From assembly GCA_038030265.1 (NCBI GenBank), contig CM075941.1, forward strand, positions 44,702,164-44,766,163: 64,000 nt of DNA, in the 5' to 3' direction. This document shows positions 23,483 to 32,890 of the stretch, one piece after another. The notes beneath the pieces were generated by a model, which saw only the letters and a list, made by a program, of their open reading frames with translations, was not told where the DNA came from and made no database searches. The stretch comes from Corythucha ciliata. Its lineage: Eukaryota > Arthropoda > Insecta > Hemiptera > Tingidae. How positions within the stretch are numbered: position 1 is the stretch's first letter; each line of letters starts with the position of its first letter. The position numbers and the translations under genes were made by a program.

Positions 23483-23900
23483 TATTTTACTGGGATGCAT
23501 TTTCGCGACACATAACTACGCTTCAGATCAGAGTATAGCACTGTGGTGGCGGGGGTAAAGAAAAAGAACGGGCTGAAGGCCGGGAGAAAAGAAGATCAGT
23601 GGGTCGGGGTGAATGAGAAAGTGAGGAGGGTGAGACTAAAGTGAAGGTGAACAACAAGGGTGGAGAGCGGACTTGAAAAGTGAAGGTGAACAGTTCAAAC
23701 AGCTGAGGGTTACAAACAAAGTTTCATAGTGAAACCTGCTAGGTAGGCTAGATGCCGTTAGAGTGAGCTGAGGGCTCCTAGTTGGGGAACCGAGTGTTCC
23801 CACTGAAGGTGAAAGGCAAACACTTTTGGCTGAAGGCCTGACAAGAAAAACTACTCACAGGAGGTTCGCGTTGATGAGATCCAAGAGGGTGTACACTCTT
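23483..23900 (-). promoter_or_regulatory. 5'UTR of the U2-inserted retrotransposon
   Basis: Read on the minus strand it is CT-rich and contains repeated short motifs: TTCACCTTCA occurs three times (near 23810, 23690 and 23650) and GGCCTTCAGCC twice (near 23835 and 23572). The first 18 nt (23900-23883) can form a small stem, AAGAG with CTCTT. These may be promoter or RNA-processing signals, but no known ribozyme fold could be confirmed by eye. Confidence 0.5.
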
Positions 23901-23921
23901 ATTAAGCTGATAAGAACAGAT
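23901..23921. repeat. Target-site duplication, 5' side of U2 insertion
   Basis: Identical to 19588-19608. The intact equivalent in the other arm is 14168-14188. Confidence 0.92.
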
Positions 23922-24023
23922 ACTACACTTTGATCTTAGCCAAAAGGCCGAGAAGCGATAACTACAACATGTCGCTGAATGGGTACTCAGACATTAAACC
24001 CCTAGCCGACCCACTGAGTACCC

Positions 24024-25247
24024 AACTTGAAAATGGCGACGTTCCTCGCCTCGGACACAGGGTCAGTCTGCCTTTAGAAATAGTCAATCACTCCCCCTTC
24101 TCAGCAAATTCTTGAGTCCCTATAACAACGTTCATGCTAGTCGTCGCAAATTAATCGTAAATACGATGTATGCCCAAAATTCAACAATTTAGTGTAACAA
24201 CTGCAATGCAGAGGACTCTAAAATCGCCTAAAGGACTCTAAAGTCGAAGGTTACATTACAAACTTACAACCACTGATAATAACTTATATAAATGATGTAT
24301 TATTAACAATATCTTGTTGGTCTAAATCACTTTTCCTACTTCATAAAATTTTAGTGACAAAAATAAAATATATAAATTTTAAACATAAGGGAATTTTCAG
24401 TGCTGTCAATGCTTGACTGTCTCAAGACAATCAAATTCGCCTCCGTAACCAGTTCCAAAAAGCTGTTTTATACACCAACTTTCAAATTGTTTTGCTTCTG
24501 AAATTGCATTACATTGGTTGCGTTGCAAAACTCGGGGCTCGTGTTTAAACGCTGAAGTGTAGAATTAAGTGCTTACTGGAGGTATGCAACGGTGATTTGT
24601 GAGTTTTCACCTTCCCGTTATCATAGTCGGAAGGTAAGTAACTTCCTTTCCTTCATTAATATTTTATTTTTAGGCTTTTGGCTTATTGCAATAATCCAAA
24701 ACTCTAAAATTAAAATATTAATCAAGTTGTATGACTTAAAAACTAATAATATTCCTTTCCTTGAACTTTTATGGCAACTTGGAACAAAAGAGGGCAGAAA
24801 TGTTTCATCGCGATGAAAAAGGCTATCGAAACACCTCGGAACATGTTTTGTTGGATTATTAAACACTTACTCAGCGCTGAGCTAGATTGACAGTTTTGCA
24901 ACGGCAAAAGACTAAGCGCTGAACAAGTCTGAAGTTTTGCAACGCGGTCATTGTATCGGTTCACTTTCGGAAGGACTATCTCTTAACCACAAGTCTTAAA
25001 CTGATGCTCCGTCGTTTCATTTTTCAGGTAGACCTGAGTTTAACCTCCGAACTCTGAAGCCGAAAGGATGTAATGAATTCCACGGATGCCTGATGACCCT
25101 GAGGATATCACATGGAATACATAATATCATAGCAGGAAAGATCTTATGGATAGACACTGCTCGTGCTTTCATATTCTCTTCTACATTCTTACAAAGCACC
25201 TATTCATTCTACGCTTTGTTATTGTCAGGTTGTGTGAAAGTAACTCA
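24024..25247. other. Right-arm U2 upstream flank
   Basis: Mirror image of 12842-14065 with scattered differences, e.g. GGAGGTATGCAACGG here against the inverse of GTTGCATAACTCC there. No supported gene. The plus strand carries GGAAG followed by GTAAGT at about 24633, and a T-rich stretch ending in AG about 45 nt later. Confidence 0.45.
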
Positions 25248-26867
25248 AGTCTCTAGGTATTTGGGGGGGGGGGGGCGTCCCGGCCAAGCCGAGTCCGGCG
25301 ACGCCAAGGCCACCAATTGGGCCCCTACGTCATACCCAGCGGGTCCCGGACACGGAGGGGCTAGCACGGCTCCTCAAACCTCCTCACCCTCCCCGGAAAC
25401 TCCAGTACACGGACCCCCTGAGCCCTGGTAAATTCTAGGTCGGTCAACCTGTCCCTCCCAAATACAGCAAACCTCGCTGCCGCAAACCCCTCACACTCTC
25501 TCACTAAGTGACCCGTTGTCTCCTCCTCCACTCCACACCTCTCACATGTAGGGCAACCTATTAGCCCCATCATGTGCAAGTGTCTCTGAACTACAAAGTG
25601 CCCTGTAAATATTCCTACTATCTTTCTAGCTTGCTTTCGTCCCAACCCTACCAGCCACTTTGTCGTGTTGGCATCATACCTTTTAATACCCTCTTTCGCT
25701 TGTCTGCAGTGGTCTTCTGCTTCCCATCGTGCCTGGGCTTCCGCTTTCGCCCAACCCCGGATTTCACTGAGTCCTACTTCCCTTGCTATCCCCACCACTG
25801 GTTCTGGGCCGACATATTCTGTCATGTCTTGGCCAGTTCGTCTGCTTTCTCATTACCGGGAATGCCAGCATGACCTGGTACCCACCCTAATGTAACCGTG
25901 TTGCCCTCCGTCAGAAATGCCGATAAACTAGCTCTACAGGCCCCCACCGCCCCCGACTTGACCACCGACCTGGAAATGGTCCCCGAGGGCGGCTCGGCTG
26001 TCCGAGTATATCGTTATTCGCTTATTTGTCACACCTTTCCGTCCCAGTTCAATTGCACAGGCCTCTATGGCCGCAACCTCCGCCTGGAACACCGTCGCAT
26101 ATTTCTCCAACGTCAGGCTCTCTGCCACCCCCATTCCGGGGATGTATATGCCCGACCCAGCCTTCCCTTTCCCGGTTCCAATTTTTGAACCGTCCGTAAA
26201 ACACTTGATCTCTTCTGTATCCCTCCATTCCTCCCCCCTTGCCCGGTCTCCCGGGATAGTTTGTCATGATCGTTCTTGCAAAGTCCCCTTGTTTTTTACC
26301 ATTTGATCCGATCTCACGCCCGTGGACGGTGCCACTCTGCGGATGTGTTCTCGTATCCCTCCGTTTCCCATCTTCCCTGACATGCAGTCCAATCTGTATG
26401 CCGCTTCCATAGCCCGTGCCTGCAGTTCAAGGCTTAAGGGTTTTAGTCCCAGCATTATCTCCATCGGTCTTGTTGGTGTCGTTCTGAACGCCCCTAGGGT
26501 CGCCAGACAGGCCAGCCTTTGCACTCTGTCTTGTTTAGCTGCGTTTCCCTTTTTGTTCGCCGCCTTCCACAAAACCGTGGTCCCGTATAGGATCCTTGGT
26601 CGGATAATCCCCGTGTACAACCATAGGGTCATTTTGGGGTTCAGGCCCCATGTTTTCCCCACTACCCTTCTAACTTGACAAAAGGTGCCCATCGCCTTTC
26701 GTATCCCTTATGTGCTTCTCCCAGCTCAGTCGATGATCTAGCCACACCCCTAAATACTTAAATTCAGTTGTTAACTCCACCTCCTTGCCCCTAATCTGTA
26801 GAGTCTGAAGCCCCGCCTGTTCCTTTTGTGAGTGAACGCAACGCCGACTCTGTCGATTTCCCTGCTA

Positions 26868-28328
26868 TACAGGGTGTTTCAGGACGAATGCCGTATATTT
26901 TAGTATGTTGTAGTACTAAGTAATTGCGACCAAAATCACCCTTAACATAGGGTCGCGAATGATTTCTCTTCAAGTTACAGGCACATTTGTGTATTTTTAG
27001 CCACTTGATGTTTTTCCTCTAAAAAGTCGTTACAACAACTAAACCTTTTTTTGTACCCTTAAACTGCTGACTTTTTTGGAAAGATCACACAATTTTACTT
27101 CAGGAAATGTCGATCAACATCATTTTAGTTGCCTCCAAAAATTTCAGTAATTCGTTAAAAATGAAGAAAGAGGCGTTTTCGAATTTTCCTGTGCATGTCA
27201 ACGCCAGTTTCTGACCAAGTGATCATGGTGAACATTTTTCGCCAATTTCAGTTAAACATCTCCATCTCGTTAGCTTTCAATTGTTTTTTGAAGAATTGAA
27301 ATCGGTTCATTTTTATATGAGATATTGTTCCTAACGTGTGAAAAAACACGGAGTAAGTCATCAATTAAGGCATAGGTGAAACTTCCTTAAACGCGTTATT
27401 ACAAAGTAAAGTTGGTTTTTGCTGATTATTCAGTTTGATAACCTGTCTTAAATTTTCAAAATGAAATGCACTTTAAGTGACAAAGGACAAAACTCTCAAA
27501 AAATTTACCCCCCCCCCCTTACTGTAAACGTTTTCTATTTTTTTGCACTGGGTGTTCGAGAATCAGTTTTCCGTTCCTCTTACTCTTTTTTCGGACGATG
27601 CCACGTTTACCCGAGACGGTATGAACAACAGTCGAACTGGCGCCAGTGGGAGGAAGAAAACCTCAATGCCGCAATCGAAAGCAGTTCAGCGACGATTTTT
27701 ATGAATGTGTGGTGTGGTATGATAGGGAGGGATTTTATTGGACCTCACTAAACCGATTAATTAGCAAAAGCCAACAAATTTACTCTGTTATCAAACGCGT
27801 TTAAGGAAGGTTCACCAATGCCTAATTGATGACTTACTCCGTGTTTTTTCACAGGTTAGAACAATATCTCATGGATAAATGGACCGATTTCAATTTTTCA
27901 AAATCATTTGAAAGCTCTCAACACGGACATGTTATACTGAAATTGGCCGAAAAATTTTCACTATGATCACTTGGTCAGAAACTGGCGCTGACGTACTACA
28001 CTGGAAATTTGGAAAACGCCGCTTTCTTCATTTTTAACGAATTACTGAAATTTTTGGAGGCAACTAAAATGGTGTTGATCGACATTTTCTGAAGTAAAAT
28101 TGTGTGATCTTTTCAAAAACGCCGGCATTTTAAGGGTACAAAAAAAGGTTTAGTCGGTGTAAGGTCTTCTTAGAGGAAAAACAGCGAGTGGCTAAAAATA
28201 CACAAATGTGCCTGTGTAACTTCAAGAGAAATCATTTGCGACCCAATGTCAATAGGGTGATTTTGGTCGCAATTACTTAGTACTACAACATATTAAAATA
28301 TACGGCATTCGTCCAGAAACTCCCTGTA
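26868..28328. mobile_element. Fold-back element D with transposase remnant
   Basis: 1457 bp (26870-28326), TA on each side, same family as element C. It is inserted in retrotransposon E. Long inverted repeats flank a central block. Its plus strand at about 27530-27750 carries the same DDE-transposase remnant as C (GVRESVFRSSYSFF in one frame; RQWEEENLNAAIES...NVWCGMIGRD.IGP in the next). The right terminus is mutated to CTCCCTG. E's reverse transcriptase continues on either side but lacks its catalytic core, so the insertion sits at or near a deletion junction. Confidence 0.75.
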
Positions 28329-28809
28329 TATGCATGCTGCCTAGGGTGATATGGTCTACTTTTACCTATGCCCTCCCGAATGTACCCGTCTAACGTCTTC
28401 TCCGTCAACCTCATCATTACCAAACTTGAACTTATGGGCCTAAAGTTTCCGGCCCTATCATGCGTCCCTCCACCTTCAGGTATGAACGATACTCTCACCC
28501 TTTTCCGAGATTTAACGAAGAGCCTCCTTATCCTTTCCTGAGCCCGTCCTCATGCCCTCTGCAGCATGCATGGGTATACACCGTCGATTCCCGGTGCTTT
28601 ATATTGGCCCATCGATTTTAGGGCCCATCTGAAGCGCTCTTTATTAATAATAGCGTCGCTCTCTTTCATCGTTCCTTCATGTTCCACTCTACGCTGGCTG
28701 GGCACAACCTCTTCCTCCTCACAACCTGGAAAATGCGCGCTTAATAACGACTCCAAAATTTTCCAACTTTCTACCATTACTTCACCTGACGGCTCAATAA
28801 TTGTGCCTC

Positions 28810-28887
28810 AGGCCCGGCGCACACTAGGAGAAAAAAGACGCCGACGCGCGAGTCGGCGTCTTTTTTCTCCCAGTGTGCGCCGGGCCT
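28810..28887. repeat. 78-bp near-perfect hairpin
   Basis: AGGCCCGGCGCACACTAGGAG at the left end is mirrored at the right (CTCCCAGTGTGCGCC then GGGCCT), with the inner arms GACGCCGAC and GTCGGCGTC around a 5-6 nt loop. It is GC-rich at both ends and lies inside the pre-RT part of element E, whose frame resumes outside it. It is probably a miniature snap-back insertion. No clear target duplication was seen. Confidence 0.75.
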
Positions 28888-29242
28888 AAGAGTTATCCTC
28901 CTTTACTATGCGGTTTAGTCTTGCCGCCTCCCGCGTGCTCTCCACCTCTTCGCCAAAACTCCTCCACGACTTTCTCTTCTCTCTCCGAATTGCACTCTTG
29001 TACTCCTTCCGCGCCCGGTGATACGTCTCCCATTCCTCGTCTCTATCCGTTCTCTTAGCCCCGCTCAACGACGAGAGTCTCTAGGTATACATTATACACT
29101 GGCCATAAGAGCCATCAATTGTACAAACTTCAACGGATAGGCTGTTTACATTCACTATTATTCTGCATAGAATGACGATACATTGTAATTTGTACTCAGG
29201 AGCTACGCATTCGCTCGGGAACTTGAGTATGCTGCAAACGCG

Positions 29243-29438
29243 CTCCTTCACACTTAGATTCCGGAGTCGGATACTTTCGTAGTGGATTTTAAGGTTCGGC
29301 TTAATTAAGCCTAACTTCGTTTACATAAAATAGAATGCATTTTTTCCCTCAAGTATGACTTAATTATAAGCCGAACCTTAATCCGAGGTGGTGAAATCCA
29401 CTATTAGTATTCGATTCCGGAATCTAAGTGTGAAGGAG
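29243..29438. repeat. 196-bp MITE-like inverted-repeat element
   Basis: It starts CTCCTTCACACTTAGATTCC and ends with the inverse. Arms of roughly 60-70 bp continue inward through TTAAGGTTCGGCTTAA and its complement, with small loops. No coding capacity. Confidence 0.7.
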
Positions 29439-30299
29439 AGCCTTGACTGTAGTGTATTTTTAAAATACGTATTTTCTCCCTCATTTTTCAGACACCAAAA
29501 CATTTTCCGTGAATGACTATCCACCACGGTTGACCATTTTCCCCCAGAGACTCACTAATACATAACACTGGATTGTGAAATATGTACCGATTAATCAGCT
29601 AAGACTAATGTGAATTTATCCCTGATGAAAACATTGGCCTCCGGATCAGACAAATCGTCTGTAAAAGTGTGAAATTCAAATACATACCTAGCTAAAATTA
29701 AGAGAGAGAGATAGCTAAATTAGCGTTATTCGCAATTTGAACAGCAAAATAGCCCAAAACCTGGCAAAGATCAGTCCGGAATACTGGTTAATTTCCAGAC
29801 AGAAGGAGAAACAAAAAAATTTCGCTCCGGCAGCTGGCGGTCGGAAAGAGTGCATTTCATTCCGTATACGGATACCCTAAGCCGTCCCAGAAGTAATAAT
29901 TTTGATACCATAATTTGTTTCTTTAAGCCGAACTTCTTCCTCTTTTTTCACCACCCTTTATTATATTTTTACCCTTTATTATTCACCATATTTTATTATA
30001 TTTTTTCTTGATAATTTTATTATTTAATTTTGATAATAATTATTAAAAACGAATATTAATAATATGAAAATTAAGAGCATCTCTTATGAAAATTTCTCCA
30101 TTTTTTATTTTGTACATTTTTCCCTTGTTTTGTGTGTGCGTTATTTTTTTGCCCTTCTTCCATTTTTCCGTCACCAATTTTGAGATTTATGTCAATAAAC
30201 TACGCCAGAAATCAATAGGTGTCTCGTGTTTTTCAAGCACGAATTTGAGGTTTCTAGAAAAAAGTCCTTATAAGAAGGCGATTTAAAAATACAATTTTC
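29439..30299. other. AT-rich gene-free spacer
   Basis: No supported gene. About 29820-29930 is a reverse-complement copy of the small repeat at 5440-5555. Positions 29950-30080 are very AT-rich with repeated TTTATTAT-type words. Confidence 0.5.
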
Positions 30300-31130
30300 A
30301 TGGTGATACTATGCGCCAACTTTTCTGAAAAAATGTGATCTCCGAAAGCACCTGTTGAGGAGCAATTGAGCTTCAAAGTGTCGTGAACATGGGTTGAATT
30401 TTGAACAAGTTTGACTTTGTTGCAGGATATCTGAGCACGTATAGAGCAAAATGGAATGGAATGCCTAAATTCTAATAGTAAAAAGTCCGCTCTTTACAAT
30501 GGTACCGTCAGATTTGACCTTAGAGCCTCCGGTTACTATGCAACGGCCACTTTAAAAAAAAAAAAAAAAACGAGGCAAAATCAAAAAGTACTTAAATACT
30601 GAATATCTCGGAAAATAATGAGAATCTATGGTCACAGGGGTCGTTTTTAGGCCATTTGAAGTGCAGAATCACCGGGCGAAATATTGCCCTCTATTTTTTG
30701 AACACCCTGTTTAAAAATGGTGTTTTAAAAATGGACGTCAATATTTTGCCCTCTTAATGTACGACCGAAATGGGTCAAAATTAGCCGTATTGACCATAGT
30801 CCGATTCCTAATAATTTCCGAGATATTTAGGAAATAAGTACTTTTGTAATGAACGTTGTTTTTATGGATAACATCACTCGTAGCTTGGCAACCAGAGCTC
30901 TCACACCAAATTCAATGCCACCATTGAAAAGGGCAGACTTTTTCCCTTTGGAATTCGTGTTGTTCAATTCAATTTCGTTCGCACGCACTGAGGAAATCAG
31001 CTGCCAACTCAAAATCATGTTCAATTTTGCCATCTTTGCTCAGACGGTCAGAAGTCAGATTTCTGCTCAACATGTGCTTTCACATGAGGAGATGACATTT
31101 TTTTAGAAAAGTTGGCGCACAGTATCATAA
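30300..31130. repeat. Degenerate ~830-bp fold-back element
   Basis: GATACTATGCGCCAACTTTTCT near 30304 is the inverse of AGAAAAGTTGGCGCACAGTATC near 31103. Matching inner segments occur at 30465-30545 with 30880-30960 and at 30590-30700 with 30720-30840. The centre near 30710 reads AACACCCTGTTTAAAAATGG. It is more diverged than elements A-D, so probably older. Confidence 0.6.
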
Positions 31131-31249
31131 TCAAAAACACTTATTCATCCCCACCCCTTAACTACATTTTCCCCCAAATTTCTCTATTCATCCTTTCAAA
31201 AAACGCAGCAGGCATCCCCAATTAATAGTTTAAGAGCTAGCGACAGTCC

Positions 31250-32890
31250 CATTCAACCGGAAGAACATAGTCACTAAAGGTGTGCAAAATGATGGCATTT
31301 GACCCCCTATTTACGAGTCCGGAAGTCTGCCATGCTGTATCTGGGGCCTAAGGATTTTATAGCTAACTAAAGTCCTTAATTCGGGACATGTATTTAACCA
31401 GAAGAACATAGTCCAGAAACTAGTCTAATTCGAAAGGTTTTATGGAGCTGATTACGAATCTTATCGTCTGCCTGGGGCATTTGCTCTCTGTGGCTCGCCA
31501 AACTCACGAAATTCAGTAAACTTTAATTAACCGGAAGAACATAATCCTGAAACTGGTCTTATTCGAAAGGATCTATGGAGATGATTACAAATATAATCGT
31601 TTACCGGCGTCTGCGTGGAGCATTTTGCCCTCGGTGGCCAGTAAACTCCTTAAATCAGGGATATTAATTAACCGGTAGAACTAAGTCCGGAAAATGGTCT
31701 TTTGCGACACGTTTCATGTGGCTGAATACGAAAATGATCTTCTGCCTGGGGCACTTGCCCTTAGTGACCAGTCAAACTGCACCGGAGGAAAATGATTAAC
31801 CGGAAGAACATAGTCCTGAAACTAGTTTCATTCGAAAGGTTTTATGGAGCTGATTACGAATACGATCATCTGTCGCCGTCTGCCTGGGGCATTTGCCCTC
31901 TGTGGCTCGCCAAACTCACTTAATTCGGTAAATTTTAATTAACCGGAAGAGCACAGTCCTGAAACTGGTCTTATCAGATACGTTTTATGGAGATAAAAAT
32001 CTTTCGAATGAGATTAGTTTCAGGACTATGTTCTTCCGGTTAATCATTATCCCTCTGTGCAGTTTGACTGGTCACTGAGGGAAAGTGCCCCAGGCAGACA
32101 ATCATTTTCGTATTCAGCCCCATAAAACCTGTTGCATAGAACCATTTTCCGGACTTATTTTTTTCGGTTAAGAGTAATATCCCTGGTGTAGGAAGTTTGA
32201 CCGGCCACCGAGGGCAAATGCACCAGGCTGACGTCGCCAGACGATTATATTTGTTATCATTCCCATAAATTCTACGGAATAAGACCAGTTTCAGGACTAT
32301 GTTCTTCCGGTTAATTAAAAATTCCCAAATTATGTGGGTTTAGCGAGCCACAGAGGGCAAATGCCCCAGGCAGACACCAGCAGACGATCATCTTCGTATT
32401 CAGCCACATAGAACCAGAAGCAAAAGACCATTTTCCGGATTTAGTTCATCCGGTTAATTAATATTCCTGATTTAGGGAGTTTGATTGGCCACTGAGGGCA
32501 AATGCCCCAGGTAGACGGCGGCAAACGATCATATTCGTAATCATCTCCATGAATTCTATCGAATAAGACCAGTTTCGGGACTATGTTCTTCCAGTTATTT
32601 AAAATTTTAGCAAATTTCGAGAGCTTGGCGAGCCACAGAGGGCAAATGCCCCAGGCAGACGGTGGCGGACGATCATATTTGTAATCAGCTCCATAAAACC
32701 TTTCGAATGAGACTAGTATCACGACTATTTTCTTCCGGTTAATCATTTTCCCTCTGTGCAGTTTGATAAGTCACTGAGGGCAAGTGCCCCAAGCATCAGA
32801 CACCGGCAGACGATCACTTTCGTATTCACCCACAAGAAACCTGCCGCATAAGACAATACTCCGGACTTAGTTTTCCCGGTTAATTAACGT
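31250..32890. repeat. 140-bp satellite in two converging arrays
   Basis: About six monomers of 130-142 bp run forward from 31250 to about 31985, marked by GGAAGAACATAGTCCTGAAAC. About seven run in reverse complement from there to 32890, marked by GGACTATGTTCTTCCGG. Two monomer variants largely alternate (CTGAAACTGGTC and CCGGAAAATGGTC types). Shared internal words are CTGCCTGGGGCATTTGCCCTC and TTAATTAACCGG. Minus-strand frames in the array simply translate the monomer. Confidence 0.8.

Larger units (their letters stand above)
19609..23900 (-). mobile_element. Utopia-like non-LTR retrotransposon inserted in U2
   Basis: 4292 bp, same orientation as U2, flanked by a 21-bp duplication of U2 sequence. 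It has a ~430-bp CT-rich 5'UTR, one long ORF, a ~190-bp AT-rich 3'UTR and an A-rich 3' end (AAATAAACAAAAA) rather than a long poly(A). Utopia, described by Kojima and Jurka, is the known lineage of restriction-like-endonuclease retrotransposons that insert at a specific U2 snRNA site. The ORF architecture and target here fit it. The other known U2-targeting group, Keno of the Tx1 clade, uses an apurinic-type endonuclease, which is absent here. With an intact ORF and intact target duplication, it appears to be a recent and possibly active insertion. Confidence 0.9.
19459..23959 (-). pseudogene. U2 snRNA: U2 snRNA split by a retrotransposon
   Basis: U2 nucleotides 1-59 lie at 23959-23901 and nucleotides 39-188 at 19608-19459, both on the minus strand. 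Nucleotides 39-59 are present twice because of the target-site duplication. As far as I can read, the two halves match the intact left copy base for base. The 4.3 kb insertion separates the 5' cap region and branch-pairing sequence from the Sm site, so this copy cannot make normal U2. Its promoter and first 59 nt are intact and could drive the inserted element. Confidence 0.92.
11922..26179. repeat. Large palindrome with ~4.25 kb homologous arms
   Basis: 11922-16168 is repeated in inverted orientation in 17609-26179. The right arm is longer only because of the 4.3 kb retrotransposon at 19609-23900. Matched landmarks are the 3' end of a non-LTR element (12828 with 25261), U2 snRNA (14130-14317 with 23959-19459) and a 1438-bp piggyBac-like element in each arm. 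The arms are nearly identical: I saw single-base differences, a one-base indel near 12650 and an 11-bp indel near 11942. The spacer is fold-back element C. Near-identity implies recent duplication, ongoing arm-to-arm conversion, or an assembly artefact. The retrotransposon being in one arm only argues against simple assembly duplication. Confidence 0.85.
25248..29088 (-). mobile_element. 5'-truncated RNase H-bearing non-LTR retrotransposon E
   Basis: The element (25261-29075, minus strand) lies between identical 13-bp copies of AGTCTCTAGGTAT (25248-25260 and 29076-29088), a target duplication typical of non-LTR insertion. Reading 5' to 3' there is a basic pre-RT region (about 29070-28550), then RT fingers (IPEGG..., NFRPIS near 28440). 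The RT motif D/thumb follows (VAFTHKR, then EFKYLGVWLDHRLSWEKH, about 26850-26700). RNase H follows (FTDGSK near 26200; IYSDSRAAL; GNEKADELAK). A C-terminal CX2C...HX4C knuckle and a C-rich 3' end complete it. The RNase H-plus-knuckle order places it in the I group broadly. The endonuclease is missing by 5' truncation. The RT palm with its catalytic aspartates is absent around the nested element. It is a decayed relic with frameshifts. Confidence 0.78.

Noticed and set aside
26791..26870. GKSTESALRSLTKG in a minus-strand frame, like an RT motif 3 signature
   Set aside because: The alternative frame (VAFTHKR followed by LQTLQIRGKEV and the thumb motif) fits the adjacent sequence better, so this is chance.
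32441..32746. Minus-strand ORF with two ~50-residue repeats (PPSAWGICP)
   Set aside because: It is the translation of two adjacent 140-bp satellite monomers; other monomers contain stops.
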